A DNA stretch of 10,864 nucleotides from Chromatiales bacterium (GTDB lineage Bacteria > Pseudomonadota > Gammaproteobacteria > SZUA-152). Position numbers and translations under genes: made by a program. Positions 1 through 6,527 of this stretch are shown piece by piece (the stretch's first letter is position 1; the number at the start of each line of letters is the position of its first letter). The DNA lies in contig JALTPW010000501.1 of the NCBI GenBank assembly GCA_026999335.1, positions 1-10,864 on the forward strand, in the 5' to 3' direction. The notes under the pieces were generated by a model that was given only the letters and a program-made list of their open reading frames with translations, had not been told where the DNA came from and made no database searches.

Positions 1-665
1 ATTTCGCACTGGCCGGCGGTAGCGACTTCGTGGTGATGGACTTCGACTTCAACGCCCATGTCTTCCATGGCTAGACACATGGCGGCACGGATGTCGTGCA
101 GGGAGTCGACCGGCGGTACGGGGAAATAGCCGCCCTTGACGCCGGGGCGATGACCCATGTTGCCGTCTTCGTAGACTTTTTCGGAATTCCACTCGGACTC
201 TTCGGAATCGACCTTGTAGAAGGAGCCGGCCATGTTGGAGCCCCAACGTACGTCGTCGAGGATGAAGAATTCGGGCTCGGGACCGAAGTAAGCGGTGTCG
301 GCAATGCCGGTGCTTTTCAGGTAGGCCTCGGCGCGGCTGGCGACAGAGCGGGGGTCGCGTTCGTAACCCTGGCCGGTGGAAGGCTCGACGATGTCGCAAC
401 GCAGGATCAGCTGAGTTTCATCAGCGAACAGATCCAGCACCGCCGTCGAGGTATCGGGCATCAGGATCATGTCGGATTCGTTAATCCCCTTCCAGCCGGC
501 GATGGAGGAGCCGTCGAACATCTTACCTTCGGTGAAGACGTCTTCGTCGACGGTGTGGGCGGGAACCGAGACGTGCTGTTCCTTGCCGAGCGTGTCAGTA
601 AAGCGGAAATCGACAAACTTCACATCATTTTCTTTAATGGTATTCAGAACGTCTTGAGCAGACAT
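1..665 (-). CDS. glnA: Type I glutamine synthetase, N-terminal part (runs off left edge)
   Basis: Glutamine synthetase makes glutamine from glutamate, ammonia and ATP in the cytoplasm, as a dodecamer. The reverse strand reads MSAQDVLNTIKENDVKFVDF, then the beta-grasp stretch KMFDGSSIAGWKGI (residues 48-61), the start of the catalytic domain with FGPEPEFF (metal ligands E130 and E132), and HHHEVATAGQCEI (E212, E220) at the window edge. Only 221 of the family's ~470 residues are present, so the adenylylation tyrosine is outside the window. The ATG at 663-665 has a strong GGAGGG ribosome site at 672-677. In Enterobacteria and Pseudomonas glnA lies close to typA; here four other genes separate them. 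I see no convincing sigma-54 -24/-12 pair in the 119 bases upstream, although glnA is often NtrC-controlled. The identification is secure; the regulation is not visible. Confidence 0.97.
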   Translation of the reverse strand, partial: MSAQDVLNTIKENDVKFVDFRFTDTLGKEQHVSVPAHTVDEDVFTEGKMFDGSSIAGWKGINESDMILMPDTSTAVLDLFADETQLILRCDIVEPSTGQGYERDPRSVASRAEAYLKSTGIADTAYFGPEPEFFILDDVRWGSNMAGSFYKVDSEESEWNSEKVYEDGNMGHRPGVKGGYFPVPPVDSLHDIRAAMCLAMEDMGVEVEVHHHEVATAGQCE

Positions 666-680
666 TACGTGCCCTCCAGT

Positions 681-700
681 GTTTTCAGTAGGTTTTCAGT
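681..700. repeat. Tandem 9-mer in the glnA leader
   Basis: GTTTTCAGT occurs at 681-689 and again at 692-700, an 11-base period, just upstream of the glnA ribosome binding site (reads ACTGAAAAC twice on the glnA strand). An 11-base spacing is about one helical turn, so a protein or RNA-level control site is possible. It could equally be chance in an AT-rich leader. Confidence 0.4.
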
Positions 701-784
701 GTGGTTAAAGGTAAATTGCTGTGTTATCAGTAGTGGTTCTGATTCTTTCATTTTCTGGCTGCCCTAGAGTTTGTTTCGTTAGAT

Positions 785-1108
785 TTAATTTTGTGCCATG
801 AAGAACCGTGTTTTCATTGCTAGAGCAGCCCCCCGCATGCATAACAAATAATGCTTATTTTCATCTTTTCTGAAGTGCCTGACAATGGTTTGTCGAACCT
901 GTTTTTTTGCCCAATTGAGAACGTTACCAACAAAGAACGAACGCGGCACCCAATTCATAGCGGAATCACACTGCCTGGTTTTCGAAATAAGCTCACCAAA
1001 CAATTCGAATGAGCGCTTCGTTATCCTCCAGCTAAACGCTCCGTTACCATAAAAAGAAGACAAGATCGCTCTCAATTCTTGCTTTTCTTCCTCAGATATA
1101 GGTTCCAT
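785..1108 (-). CDS. Hypothetical 107-residue protein
   Basis: I do not recognise this protein. It starts with an acidic helix-like stretch (MEPISEEEKQELRAIL), then has a region rich in aromatic and basic residues (SFYGNGAFSWRITKRSFELF, residues 18-37) and a basic C-terminal half (VRQTIVRHFRKDENK), with two scattered cysteines. No signal peptide or membrane span is seen, so it is probably cytoplasmic. The ATG at 1106-1108 has only a weak upstream GAG, and the gene begins 23 bases after the stop of the exported 207-residue protein on the same strand, so the two probably share a transcript. It ends 119 bases before glnA. The DNA is visibly AT-rich compared with glnA and the CDF gene, which suggests acquisition by transfer. 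The open frame is moderately convincing as a gene because of its partner and codon character. Confidence 0.55.
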   Translation of the reverse strand: MEPISEEEKQELRAILSSFYGNGAFSWRITKRSFELFGELISKTRQCDSAMNWVPRSFFVGNVLNWAKKQVRQTIVRHFRKDENKHYLLCMRGAALAMKTRFFMAQN

Positions 1109-1131
1109 ATATTTATTCTCAATATTTACTC

Positions 1132-1755
1132 TTAATTGATATTTGAAATATTAGTTAACAGATGTTTAAATTTTTTAGGATCCAAGCCCTGAGCGCCAAT
1201 ACGTATCGCGTCCCCTGGAAAATTTTTATTTAGAATGAATGCCTCTGATGTTTCTTTACCAATAAGGAAATACACCCAAAACTCATCACTCTGGAAGTAT
1301 CCTTTTTCCTCATAGCCTGGAATAGAGAGTGCAATTTTGAAATCGAATATTCCATATTTTGATATTTTTTCTGTGGCGTATTTTTTTAGAATTTCATTCA
1401 TGTTCATCGTAAATATGTCTGAATATACTTCCAGTAAACTCAGCCCTTCACCAACAAAAAACATTTCCTCTGACTTTTCACGAATAAACGATATCTTTGA
1501 TTCACCCGTTTTAATCAACAACCCATCAGGGGTATGTATTAGCGAACTAATGCCCAGCGATACCTTTGTTTTCATGAATAACGGAAACCACACTTCTGTA
1601 CCGTCACTTGGGCTTGATAGATTTTTGCTAACTTCCTCCAACACTATATCTAATTGTTTTGAATTTTTTTCATAGAAATCGTCTCTATCTATCTCCGCGA
1701 GAGCCGAACAAGATATTGATAACACAGATAAAAGTATCACCAATATTTTTTTCAT
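1132..1755 (-). CDS. Exported hypothetical 207-residue protein
   Basis: I do not recognise this family. The start at 1755 is preferred over an in-frame ATG at 1782, because AAGGTG at 1764-1769 lies 8 bases upstream and the protein then opens with a classic Sec signal peptide: MKK, a hydrophobic core ILVILLSVLSIS, then cleavage probably after ALA (before EID). A cysteine in the signal (SISC) is a poor lipobox, so a soluble periplasmic or secreted protein is likelier than a lipoprotein. The mature part is mixed alpha/beta in appearance and has no cysteine pairs or known catalytic motif. Segments such as PDGLLIKTGESKISFI and QSDEFWVYFLIGKE look like beta strands. The DNA is AT-rich, unlike the neighbours. 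It is followed by the 107-residue gene and preceded by the MITE-like element at 1801-1909. Confidence is high that it is a gene, none on function. Confidence 0.72.
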   Translation of the reverse strand: MKKILVILLSVLSISCSALAEIDRDDFYEKNSKQLDIVLEEVSKNLSSPSDGTEVWFPLFMKTKVSLGISSLIHTPDGLLIKTGESKISFIREKSEEMFFVGEGLSLLEVYSDIFTMNMNEILKKYATEKISKYGIFDFKIALSIPGYEEKGYFQSDEFWVYFLIGKETSEAFILNKNFPGDAIRIGAQGLDPKKFKHLLTNISNIN

Positions 1756-1800
1756 AAAAACTTCACCTTTAATATAAGACATCGAAAAAATCTAACAGCA

Positions 1801-1909
1801 GAGGCCCTTGTGAAATTTGAAAAGGCACGATAAATCAATGGCTTGTGGCGCGCCCGTTGTCGTCGGCTATTGATTCTTCGTTATCATGAAATAGTTTTGC
1901 AAGAGCCTC
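1801..1909. mobile_element. MITE-like element with terminal inverted repeats and 4-base target duplication
   Basis: The left end reads GAGGCCCTTGTGAAATTT and the reverse complement of the right end reads GAGGCTCTTGCAAAACTA, matching at most of the first 16 positions. Inner arms also pair: AATCAATGGC on the left against GGCTATTGATT on the right, around a central GGCGCGCC. The element is thus a long imperfect palindrome of 109 bases with no coding capacity. AGCA sits immediately outside each end (1797-1800 and 1910-1913), as expected for a target-site duplication. It is probably a non-autonomous derivative of an insertion sequence. The parent family cannot be named from here; the end sequence is loosely IS5-like, which is only an impression. 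Confidence 0.68.
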
Positions 1910-1938
1910 AGCAGAAAATATGCCATTCGCTGAATTGA

Positions 1939-1950
1939 TTGATTAATCAA
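1939..1950. promoter_or_regulatory. Perfect 12-base palindrome, possible operator
   Basis: TTGATTAATCAA is a perfect inverted repeat, preceded by another TTGA, lying between the CDF gene end and the AT-rich gene pair. It could be a repressor site or the remains of a terminator. It lacks a T-run, and no promoter is firmly placed beside it. The rest of 1914-2072 shows no gene or strong signal that I can support. Confidence 0.25.
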
Positions 1951-2072
1951 CCAGTTCCAGTAATGCACGGTTTTATTCGTGATCAGATTGCACCGATTTG
2001 ATGCAAATAAGGCAGCCACTCTGCACTATTTCTGTGCGCTTTGTGGCTGGCAATGATCCTTTGCGGTGGTGC

Positions 2073-3236
2073 TTAATAAAAGCTGACCTGGACATCTGCG
2101 ATGTTGTCGTCCTCTTCAGCGAGGCGAACCAACTGCCGTGCAAGAGCCCGAGCCTGATCAATATCCCGCATCTTTTCCAGTGGCAATGATACCTCGACAT
2201 GGATTTTACCGTCCAGGTAATGCAGGCGGACGTGGTCGATGTCGGATGCCTCTTCGATGTCTTGCCAGCGGTGCCGTAACAGCGTCAGTACCTCGTCACG
2301 CATGGGCAGGCCACGGCTGGGTACGCTGACTTCATCGTCCTCGGGGTCGATGTGTACCATGACCTCGGTGATGCCGTCCACTTTATCCATCACCGCCTGG
2401 CGTACCCGCTCGCTGATCAGGTGGCCTTCGGAAACACTGCTCTTCGGCTCAACGAGGATGTGTACATCCACCAGGCCGTCATTGGCCATGCGCCGGGTGC
2501 GCAGCATATGCAGGGCCTTGACGCCGTTCACGGAGAGGATGGCGGTGCGGATATTGGCCACCTGTTCGGGTTCCATGGCACGATCGATGAGTTCCTGTGA
2601 ACTGTGCCAGGCCAGACCGATGCCGATCTTGCCGACCATGGCGCCGACGGCGATGGCGGCCACGGCATCGAACCAGACCACGCCATTCATGGCGCCGATA
2701 ACGCCGATGACCACCACTAGCGAGGAAATGGCGTCGCTGCGGCTGTGCCAGGCATTGGCGCGCAACAACTGGCTATTGAGGCGGTTGGCGACGCGCAGGG
2801 TGTAGTGATAGATGGCCTCTTTGGCGGCGATAGAGATGGCCGCCACGCTCAGCGCCAGCCAGCCGGGCTGGGGCAGCAGTTCGGGGTTGAGCAGGCGCAG
2901 GCTGGCGTCATAGGCGATGCCGATGGCCACTGCCAGCAGCGCGACACCCAGCACCACCGTGGCCAGGGTCTCGATGCGGCCGTGGCCATAGGGGTGCTCT
3001 TCGTCGGCGGCGCGCGAGCCGTGCTTCATGGCGAACAGCACGATGATGTCGGTGGCCAGATCAGACAGGGAGTGCACGCCATCGGCGATCAACGCCTGCG
3101 AATTGCCGACGAAGCCAACAAATATCTTTGTCACACCCAGCAGCAGATCCACCGCCGAGCCGACCAGGGTGACGTGGCGGGCCTCGCGGTAGCGTTCGTC
3201 GTGGTTTAGCGGGGCGTGTTCGGCGGTATGGCTCAT
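2073..3236 (-). CDS. Cation diffusion facilitator (CDF) metal efflux transporter with doubled C-terminal domain
   Basis: CDF proteins are dimeric inner-membrane antiporters exporting divalent metals (Zn, Fe, Mn, Cd, Co) in exchange for protons. The 387 residues show about six membrane spans between residues ~22 and ~210. The membrane metal site is H55-x3-D59 (in ADGVHSLSD) in span 2 and H164-x3-D168 (in WHSRSD) in span 5. The conserved DEEHPYGHGRIE loop is at 78-89. A ZT_dimer-like cytoplasmic domain follows (about 225-300, VMVHIDPEDD), then a second similar alpha/beta segment (about 310-387, ending IADVQVSFY). Typical members such as FieF are ~300 residues, so the C-terminus is longer. The HxxxD/HxxxD site suits zinc, but specificity cannot be assigned. 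The ATG overlaps the TGA of tusA by 4 bases, so translation is probably coupled. The family call is secure. Confidence 0.95.
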   Translation of the reverse strand: MSHTAEHAPLNHDERYREARHVTLVGSAVDLLLGVTKIFVGFVGNSQALIADGVHSLSDLATDIIVLFAMKHGSRAADEEHPYGHGRIETLATVVLGVALLAVAIGIAYDASLRLLNPELLPQPGWLALSVAAISIAAKEAIYHYTLRVANRLNSQLLRANAWHSRSDAISSLVVVIGVIGAMNGVVWFDAVAAIAVGAMVGKIGIGLAWHSSQELIDRAMEPEQVANIRTAILSVNGVKALHMLRTRRMANDGLVDVHILVEPKSSVSEGHLISERVRQAVMDKVDGITEVMVHIDPEDDEVSVPSRGLPMRDEVLTLLRHRWQDIEEASDIDHVRLHYLDGKIHVEVSLPLEKMRDIDQARALARQLVRLAEEDDNIADVQVSFY

Positions 3237-3472
3237 CCGTCGTCGCTGTCGCCGACGCGTACAGTGATACTGACTTCACCATCCGACTCGTGGCAGGCGG
3301 TGACCTCGTGGCCGTTGATGCGGCTCCAGGCGGGTATGTCGTTGAGGGCGCCGTGGTCGGTGCAGAACACCTCCACGGTGTCACCGGGGTTCAGCGTGGC
3401 GACGAGGTTCTGGGTCTTGATGACCGGCATCGGGCACAGCATGCGGCGGGCGTCGAGTTGGTAATGGCTCAT
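3233..3472 (-). CDS. TusA/SirA-family sulfur-carrier protein
   Basis: This small (79-residue) cytoplasmic protein has the TusA fold signature: a short strand (HYQLDARR) followed by MLCPMPVIKT with the sulfur-carrying C13 in the CPxP motif, then GDTVEVFCTD and a C-terminal strand SITVRVG. TusA-family proteins carry persulfide sulfur for tRNA thiolation, molybdenum-cofactor synthesis or dissimilatory sulfur oxidation, and some (YedF, SirA) have other roles. The exact member cannot be decided here; no dsr, tusBCD or rhd genes are next to it, so the role in this organism is open. A second cysteine, in VFCTDHGA, is common in the family. It is the first gene of a two-gene unit with the CDF transporter, whose ATG overlaps its stop, and has its own candidate promoter at 3536-3564. 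Confidence 0.92.
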   Translation of the reverse strand: MSHYQLDARRMLCPMPVIKTQNLVATLNPGDTVEVFCTDHGALNDIPAWSRINGHEVTACHESDGEVSITVRVGDSDDG

Positions 3473-3535
3473 GGATTTTCCGGACTGGATGGTTGAGGGC
3501 GTTACACCAGTTTACTCCTTCTCCTGCTGGGAGGC

Positions 3536-3564
3536 AGCATAGGAGGCTGACGACAGGGTATCAA
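3536..3564 (-). promoter_or_regulatory. Candidate sigma-70 promoter for tusA-CDF
   Basis: On the minus strand TTGATA (3559-3564) and TATGCT (3536-3541) are separated by exactly 17 bases. The -35 matches 5 of 6 and the -10 matches 4 of 6 consensus bases. Transcription would start near 3529, leaving a leader of about 57 bases before the ATG. Confidence 0.45.
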
Positions 3565-3573
3565 ATTGCCGGT

Positions 3574-3648
3574 GTGTCAGGCGACACGGGGGGATGTCTT
3601 GCGAATATTTCCCCGACTATCGACACGAAAGCAACCGCTAAAAAGCGG
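3574..3648. other. Small hairpins in the tusA-typA divergent region
   Basis: GTGTC/GACAC (3574-3587, loop AGGC) and CCGCT/AGCGG (3635-3648, loop AAAA) are short perfect stems. The second can pair alternatively as ACCGC (3634-3638) with GCGGT (3654-3658). They may be regulatory or incidental; neither has a T-run. Confidence 0.25.
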
Positions 3649-3717
3649 CCGAGGCGGTCGTTATTTTCGGGCCCTGCGGGAATAATTGCCCCCAGCCCTT
3701 TCCCTATGGTTTTGCTG

Positions 3718-3723
3718 TATAAT
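3718..3723 (+). promoter_or_regulatory. Candidate -10 box for typA
   Basis: A perfect TATAAT lies 32 bases before the typA start, followed by a GC-rich stretch (ACGCGGCCC). No good -35 hexamer is seen at 16-18 bases upstream, so an activator or upstream element may contribute. Transcription would start near 3730, giving a leader of about 25 bases. Confidence 0.5.
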
Positions 3724-3755
3724 ACGCGGCCCTAATCACTCCAGAGCAGCATCCC

Positions 3756-5576
3756 GTGAGACAGAAACTTCGAAATATCGCCATCATCGCCCATGTCGAC
3801 CATGGCAAAACCACCCTCGTCGATAAACTCCTGCAGCAGTCCGGCACCCTAACGGGCCGCGGCGATGCCGAGGAGCGGGTGATGGATTCCAACGATATCG
3901 AGAAGGAGCGCGGCATCACCATCCTGGCCAAAAACACGGCCATCGAGTGGAATGACTACCACATTAACATTGTCGACACTCCCGGGCATGCCGACTTTGG
4001 TGGCGAGGTGGAGCGCGTGATGTCGATGGTGGATTCGGTACTACTGCTGGTGGATGCCGCCGAAGGCCCCATGCCGCAGACTCGTTTCGTTACCGAAAAG
4101 GCGCTTGCACAGGGGCTCAAGCCCATCGTCGTGGTGAACAAGATCGACCGCAACGGTGCACGCCCTGACTGGGCCGTGGATCAGACCTTCGACCTGTTCG
4201 ACCGCCTTGGCGCCACCGATGAGCAGATGGACTTCCCCATCATCTATTGCTCCGCCATCAATGGTTATGCCGGGTTGGACTCCGATGTCTCCAGCGGCAA
4301 CATGACGCCGCTGTTCGAGACCATCGTCGAGCACGTCAAGGCGCCCGACGTAGATCTGCACGGCCCCTTCCAGATGCAAGTCTCGGCGCTGGATTACAAC
4401 AGCTACACGGGCGTCATCGGCATCGGTCGTATCAGTCGTGGCACGTTCAAGGCCAACTCGCCGGTGATCGCGGTGGACGTCGACGGCAAGCAGCGTCGTG
4501 GCCGTATTCTACAGATCTTCGGTTTCCTGGGCCTGGAGCGTATCGAGAAGTCCGAGGTTCAGGCGGGTGATATCATCGCCTTCACCGGCCTCGATCCGTT
4601 GAATATTTCCGACACTCTGTGCCACCCGGATCACGTCGAAGCCATGACACCACTGTCCGTGGACGAACCCACCGTGAGTATGACCTTTGGCGTCAACAAT
4701 TCCCCCTTCGCCGGCCAGGACGGCAAGTTCCTCACCTCGCGTCAGATTCGTGAACGTTTGCAGCGAGAGCTAATCCATAACGTCGCCCTGCGCGTGGACG
4801 AGACCGAAGACCCGGATAAATTCAAGGTTTCCGGCCGTGGTGAGCTGCATTTGTCGATTCTTATCGAAAATATGCGCCGTGAAGGTTATGAGCTGGGTGT
4901 ATCGCGTCCCGAGGTCATCATTCACGAGCTGGAAGACGGCAGCCGGGAAGAGCCCTACGAGCACGTTACCGTGGACGTGGAGACCGATCACCAGGGCGGC
5001 GTGATGGAAAAACTCGGCGAACGCGGCGGCGAACTGAAGGACATGATGCCCGACGGCCAGGGCCGTGTGCGCCTCGATTACATCATGCCGGCGCGCGGCC
5101 TGATCGGCTTCCGCACCGAATTTCTTACCGCCACCCAGGGCACCGGCCTGATCTACAGCGTGTTCGATCACTACGGCTCCATGAAGGCGGGTAATTACGG
5201 CCAGCGCCTCAACGGCGTGCTGATTTCCAATGGCCAGGGCAAGGCACTGGGTTACTCCCTGTGGAACCTGCAGGAGCGCGGCAAACTGTTCATTGGCGCC
5301 AATACCGAGGTCTACGAGGGCAGCATTATCGGCATTCACGCGCGTGACAACGACCTGGTGGTCAATTGTCTCAAGGGCAAACAGCTGACCAATGTGCGTG
5401 CCTCGGGCACCGATGAAAACATTCAGCTCACGCCGTTTATCGACCTGAGCCTGGAACAGGCATTGGAATTCATCGATGACGATGAGCTGGTGGAAGTGAC
5501 GCCACTCAACATCCGTCTGCGTAAAAAATACCTCAAGGAAAATGATCGCAAGCGTGCCAGTCGTATGGCCAGCTGA
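3756..5576 (+). CDS. typA: Ribosome-associated translational GTPase TypA/BipA
   Basis: TypA binds ribosomes and acts in 50S assembly and stress or low-temperature growth. The 606 residues match the usual ~607. The G domain shows G1 AHVDHGKTT (12-20), G2 in RGIT (52-55), G3 DTPGH (74-78), G4 NKID (128-131), then EF-Tu-like domain 2, EF-G-like domains III and V, and the BipA-specific C-terminal region with ASGTDENIQL and ALEFIDDDELVEVTP. Translation begins at GTG (3756-3758), giving MRQKLRNIAII, which aligns with the family N-terminus. The ribosome site is poor (only AGAG-like sequence upstream), which is unusual for a well-expressed factor. The gene has its own promoter and terminator, so it appears monocistronic, divergent from tusA. 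Identification is secure. Confidence 0.98.
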   Translation: MRQKLRNIAIIAHVDHGKTTLVDKLLQQSGTLTGRGDAEERVMDSNDIEKERGITILAKNTAIEWNDYHINIVDTPGHADFGGEVERVMSMVDSVLLLVDAAEGPMPQTRFVTEKALAQGLKPIVVVNKIDRNGARPDWAVDQTFDLFDRLGATDEQMDFPIIYCSAINGYAGLDSDVSSGNMTPLFETIVEHVKAPDVDLHGPFQMQVSALDYNSYTGVIGIGRISRGTFKANSPVIAVDVDGKQRRGRILQIFGFLGLERIEKSEVQAGDIIAFTGLDPLNISDTLCHPDHVEAMTPLSVDEPTVSMTFGVNNSPFAGQDGKFLTSRQIRERLQRELIHNVALRVDETEDPDKFKVSGRGELHLSILIENMRREGYELGVSRPEVIIHELEDGSREEPYEHVTVDVETDHQGGVMEKLGERGGELKDMMPDGQGRVRLDYIMPARGLIGFRTEFLTATQGTGLIYSVFDHYGSMKAGNYGQRLNGVLISNGQGKALGYSLWNLQERGKLFIGANTEVYEGSIIGIHARDNDLVVNCLKGKQLTNVRASGTDENIQLTPFIDLSLEQALEFIDDDELVEVTPLNIRLRKKYLKENDRKRASRMAS

Positions 5577-5683
5577 TCGCAGGCTGTTGCAAAGCGCTGT
5601 TTTCTGGCAAACTGTACCCGCACAGGGAGGAGGTGAGACCGGAAACGGTGAGGGGCGAACTCGGGCCATTTATCAGAAAGATC

Positions 5684-5707
5684 AAAAGGCGCATTTTTGC
5701 CTTTTTT
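5684..5707 (+). terminator. Rho-independent terminator after typA
   Basis: AAAAGGC (5684-5690) pairs perfectly with GCCTTTT (5699-5705) across an 8-base loop, followed by further T residues. It lies about 110 bases after the typA stop and well before the H-NOX gene, so it should end typA transcription. Confidence 0.75.
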
Positions 5708-5804
5708 GTATTTAAATGGTGGGCTCTTTTCTCAGTAACCCGTTAAGTCATTCTTGTAATCGTCCGATGGAGTGTTACCCGGGCGACAGAAAGAGGTGGC
5801 TGTC

Positions 5805-6359
5805 ATGTATGGTGTTATATTCGAATTTCTTCGTGACTATGTTATTGAGCGGCATGGCGGCAAGGAAACTTGGCAAGTACTGCTTGAAGACAACGGGCAT
5901 TCTGCGTACAAACAGTTCTTTCCCGTAGCGGAATATCCGGATGAAGAAATTGTTGGTCTGGCCCAGAGTGCCGCAGAGGCCCTGCAATTGCCTCTCCCTG
6001 TTGTGCTGGAGGACTTCGGTGCCTTTACCGCAAACCGGCTGCTGGATTTTTATCACATGTATTCTGATCCCGCCTGGAAGAGTTTCGAGGTCATCGAAAA
6101 TGCCAGTGGCAGCATCCACGACGCCATTCACAAGCACAACCCGAACCGCAAGCCCCCGTGCATCCTTGCCCGGCGTGATAGCGATTCGCTGTTGGTCATC
6201 CATTATCAATCGCAGCGCCAGCTCTGTGACGTCGCCAAAGGCATCGTGCGCGGACTGGGTGAGCGTTTCAGCGAATCACTGAGCCTGCGGGAGACACAAT
6301 GCATGCATGATGGTGCAGAAAAATGCATTATCGAAGTGAGCCGGAACACCGATAGCTGA
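5805..6359 (+). CDS. Stand-alone H-NOX (heme nitric oxide/oxygen binding) sensor protein
   Basis: H-NOX proteins bind heme and sense NO (or O2), usually passing the signal to a histidine kinase or a cyclic-di-GMP enzyme. The start at 5805 gives the family N-terminus (MYGVIFEFLRDYV) and has AGAGGT at 5792-5797; an earlier in-frame ATG at 5772 would add 11 unaligned residues. Of 184 residues, H109 in IHDAIH is the likely proximal heme ligand and Y134-x-S136-x-R138 (HYQSQR) is the heme-propionate motif. The position of the distal tyrosine of O2-binding members (Tyr140 in Thermoanaerobacter) is V143 here, so an NO-selective pocket is inferred. C141, C166 and C174 match the C-terminal zinc cysteines of Shewanella-type H-NOX, but the fourth ligand (His) is Glu163. 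No kinase or cyclase gene adjoins it. The family call is firm; the partner is unknown. Confidence 0.93.
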   Translation: MYGVIFEFLRDYVIERHGGKETWQVLLEDNGHSAYKQFFPVAEYPDEEIVGLAQSAAEALQLPLPVVLEDFGAFTANRLLDFYHMYSDPAWKSFEVIENASGSIHDAIHKHNPNRKPPCILARRDSDSLLVIHYQSQRQLCDVAKGIVRGLGERFSESLSLRETQCMHDGAEKCIIEVSRNTDS

Positions 6360-6527
6360 GCGGTTCGCAGGGTTTTAAATTCTGACCTTTCCTCGCAACG
6401 ACATATAACTCTATCGGTGGCACTCGCCCGCTGAACTCACCCGCATTCTCTGGCTAGAATTAATCGGTATGAGCTGGCGGGCCGTGACTCAAAAAACAGA
6501 TTAAGTCTCATTGCCGAGGTCTACGCC
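6360..6527 (+). other. Intergenic region before pip
   Basis: A TAGAAT at 6455-6460 could be a -10 box, but no good -35 is seen. GAGGT at 6516-6520 is the ribosome site for pip. No gene or clear terminator for the H-NOX gene was found here. Confidence 0.3.

Noticed and set aside
96..767. Long open frame on the plus strand opposite glnA
   Set aside because: It is the antisense shadow of glnA; the reverse strand gives a full match to the GlnA N-terminus and a good ribosome site.
793..798. TGGCAC on the minus strand upstream of glnA as a sigma-54 -24 box
   Set aside because: No TTGC-type -12 element follows at the right spacing; it is also inside the last codons of the 107-residue gene.
3493..3735. 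Open frame in the tusA-typA gap starting at TTG
   Set aside because: It has no ribosome site, overlaps both candidate promoters, and its protein is proline/arginine-rich without recognisable features.
4770..5669. 299-codon open frame on the minus strand within typA
   Set aside because: It lies antisense to the conserved C-terminal half of typA, and its protein resembles nothing known.
5743..5770. Possible sigma-28 promoter before the H-NOX gene (TTAAGTCA / TCCGATGG)
   Set aside because: Only about 10 of 16 positions match and the spacer is 12 rather than 11 bases.
6419..6433. TGGCAC upstream of pip as a sigma-54 promoter
   Set aside because: The GG to GC spacing is one base too short, and the -12 box lacks the TTGC form.
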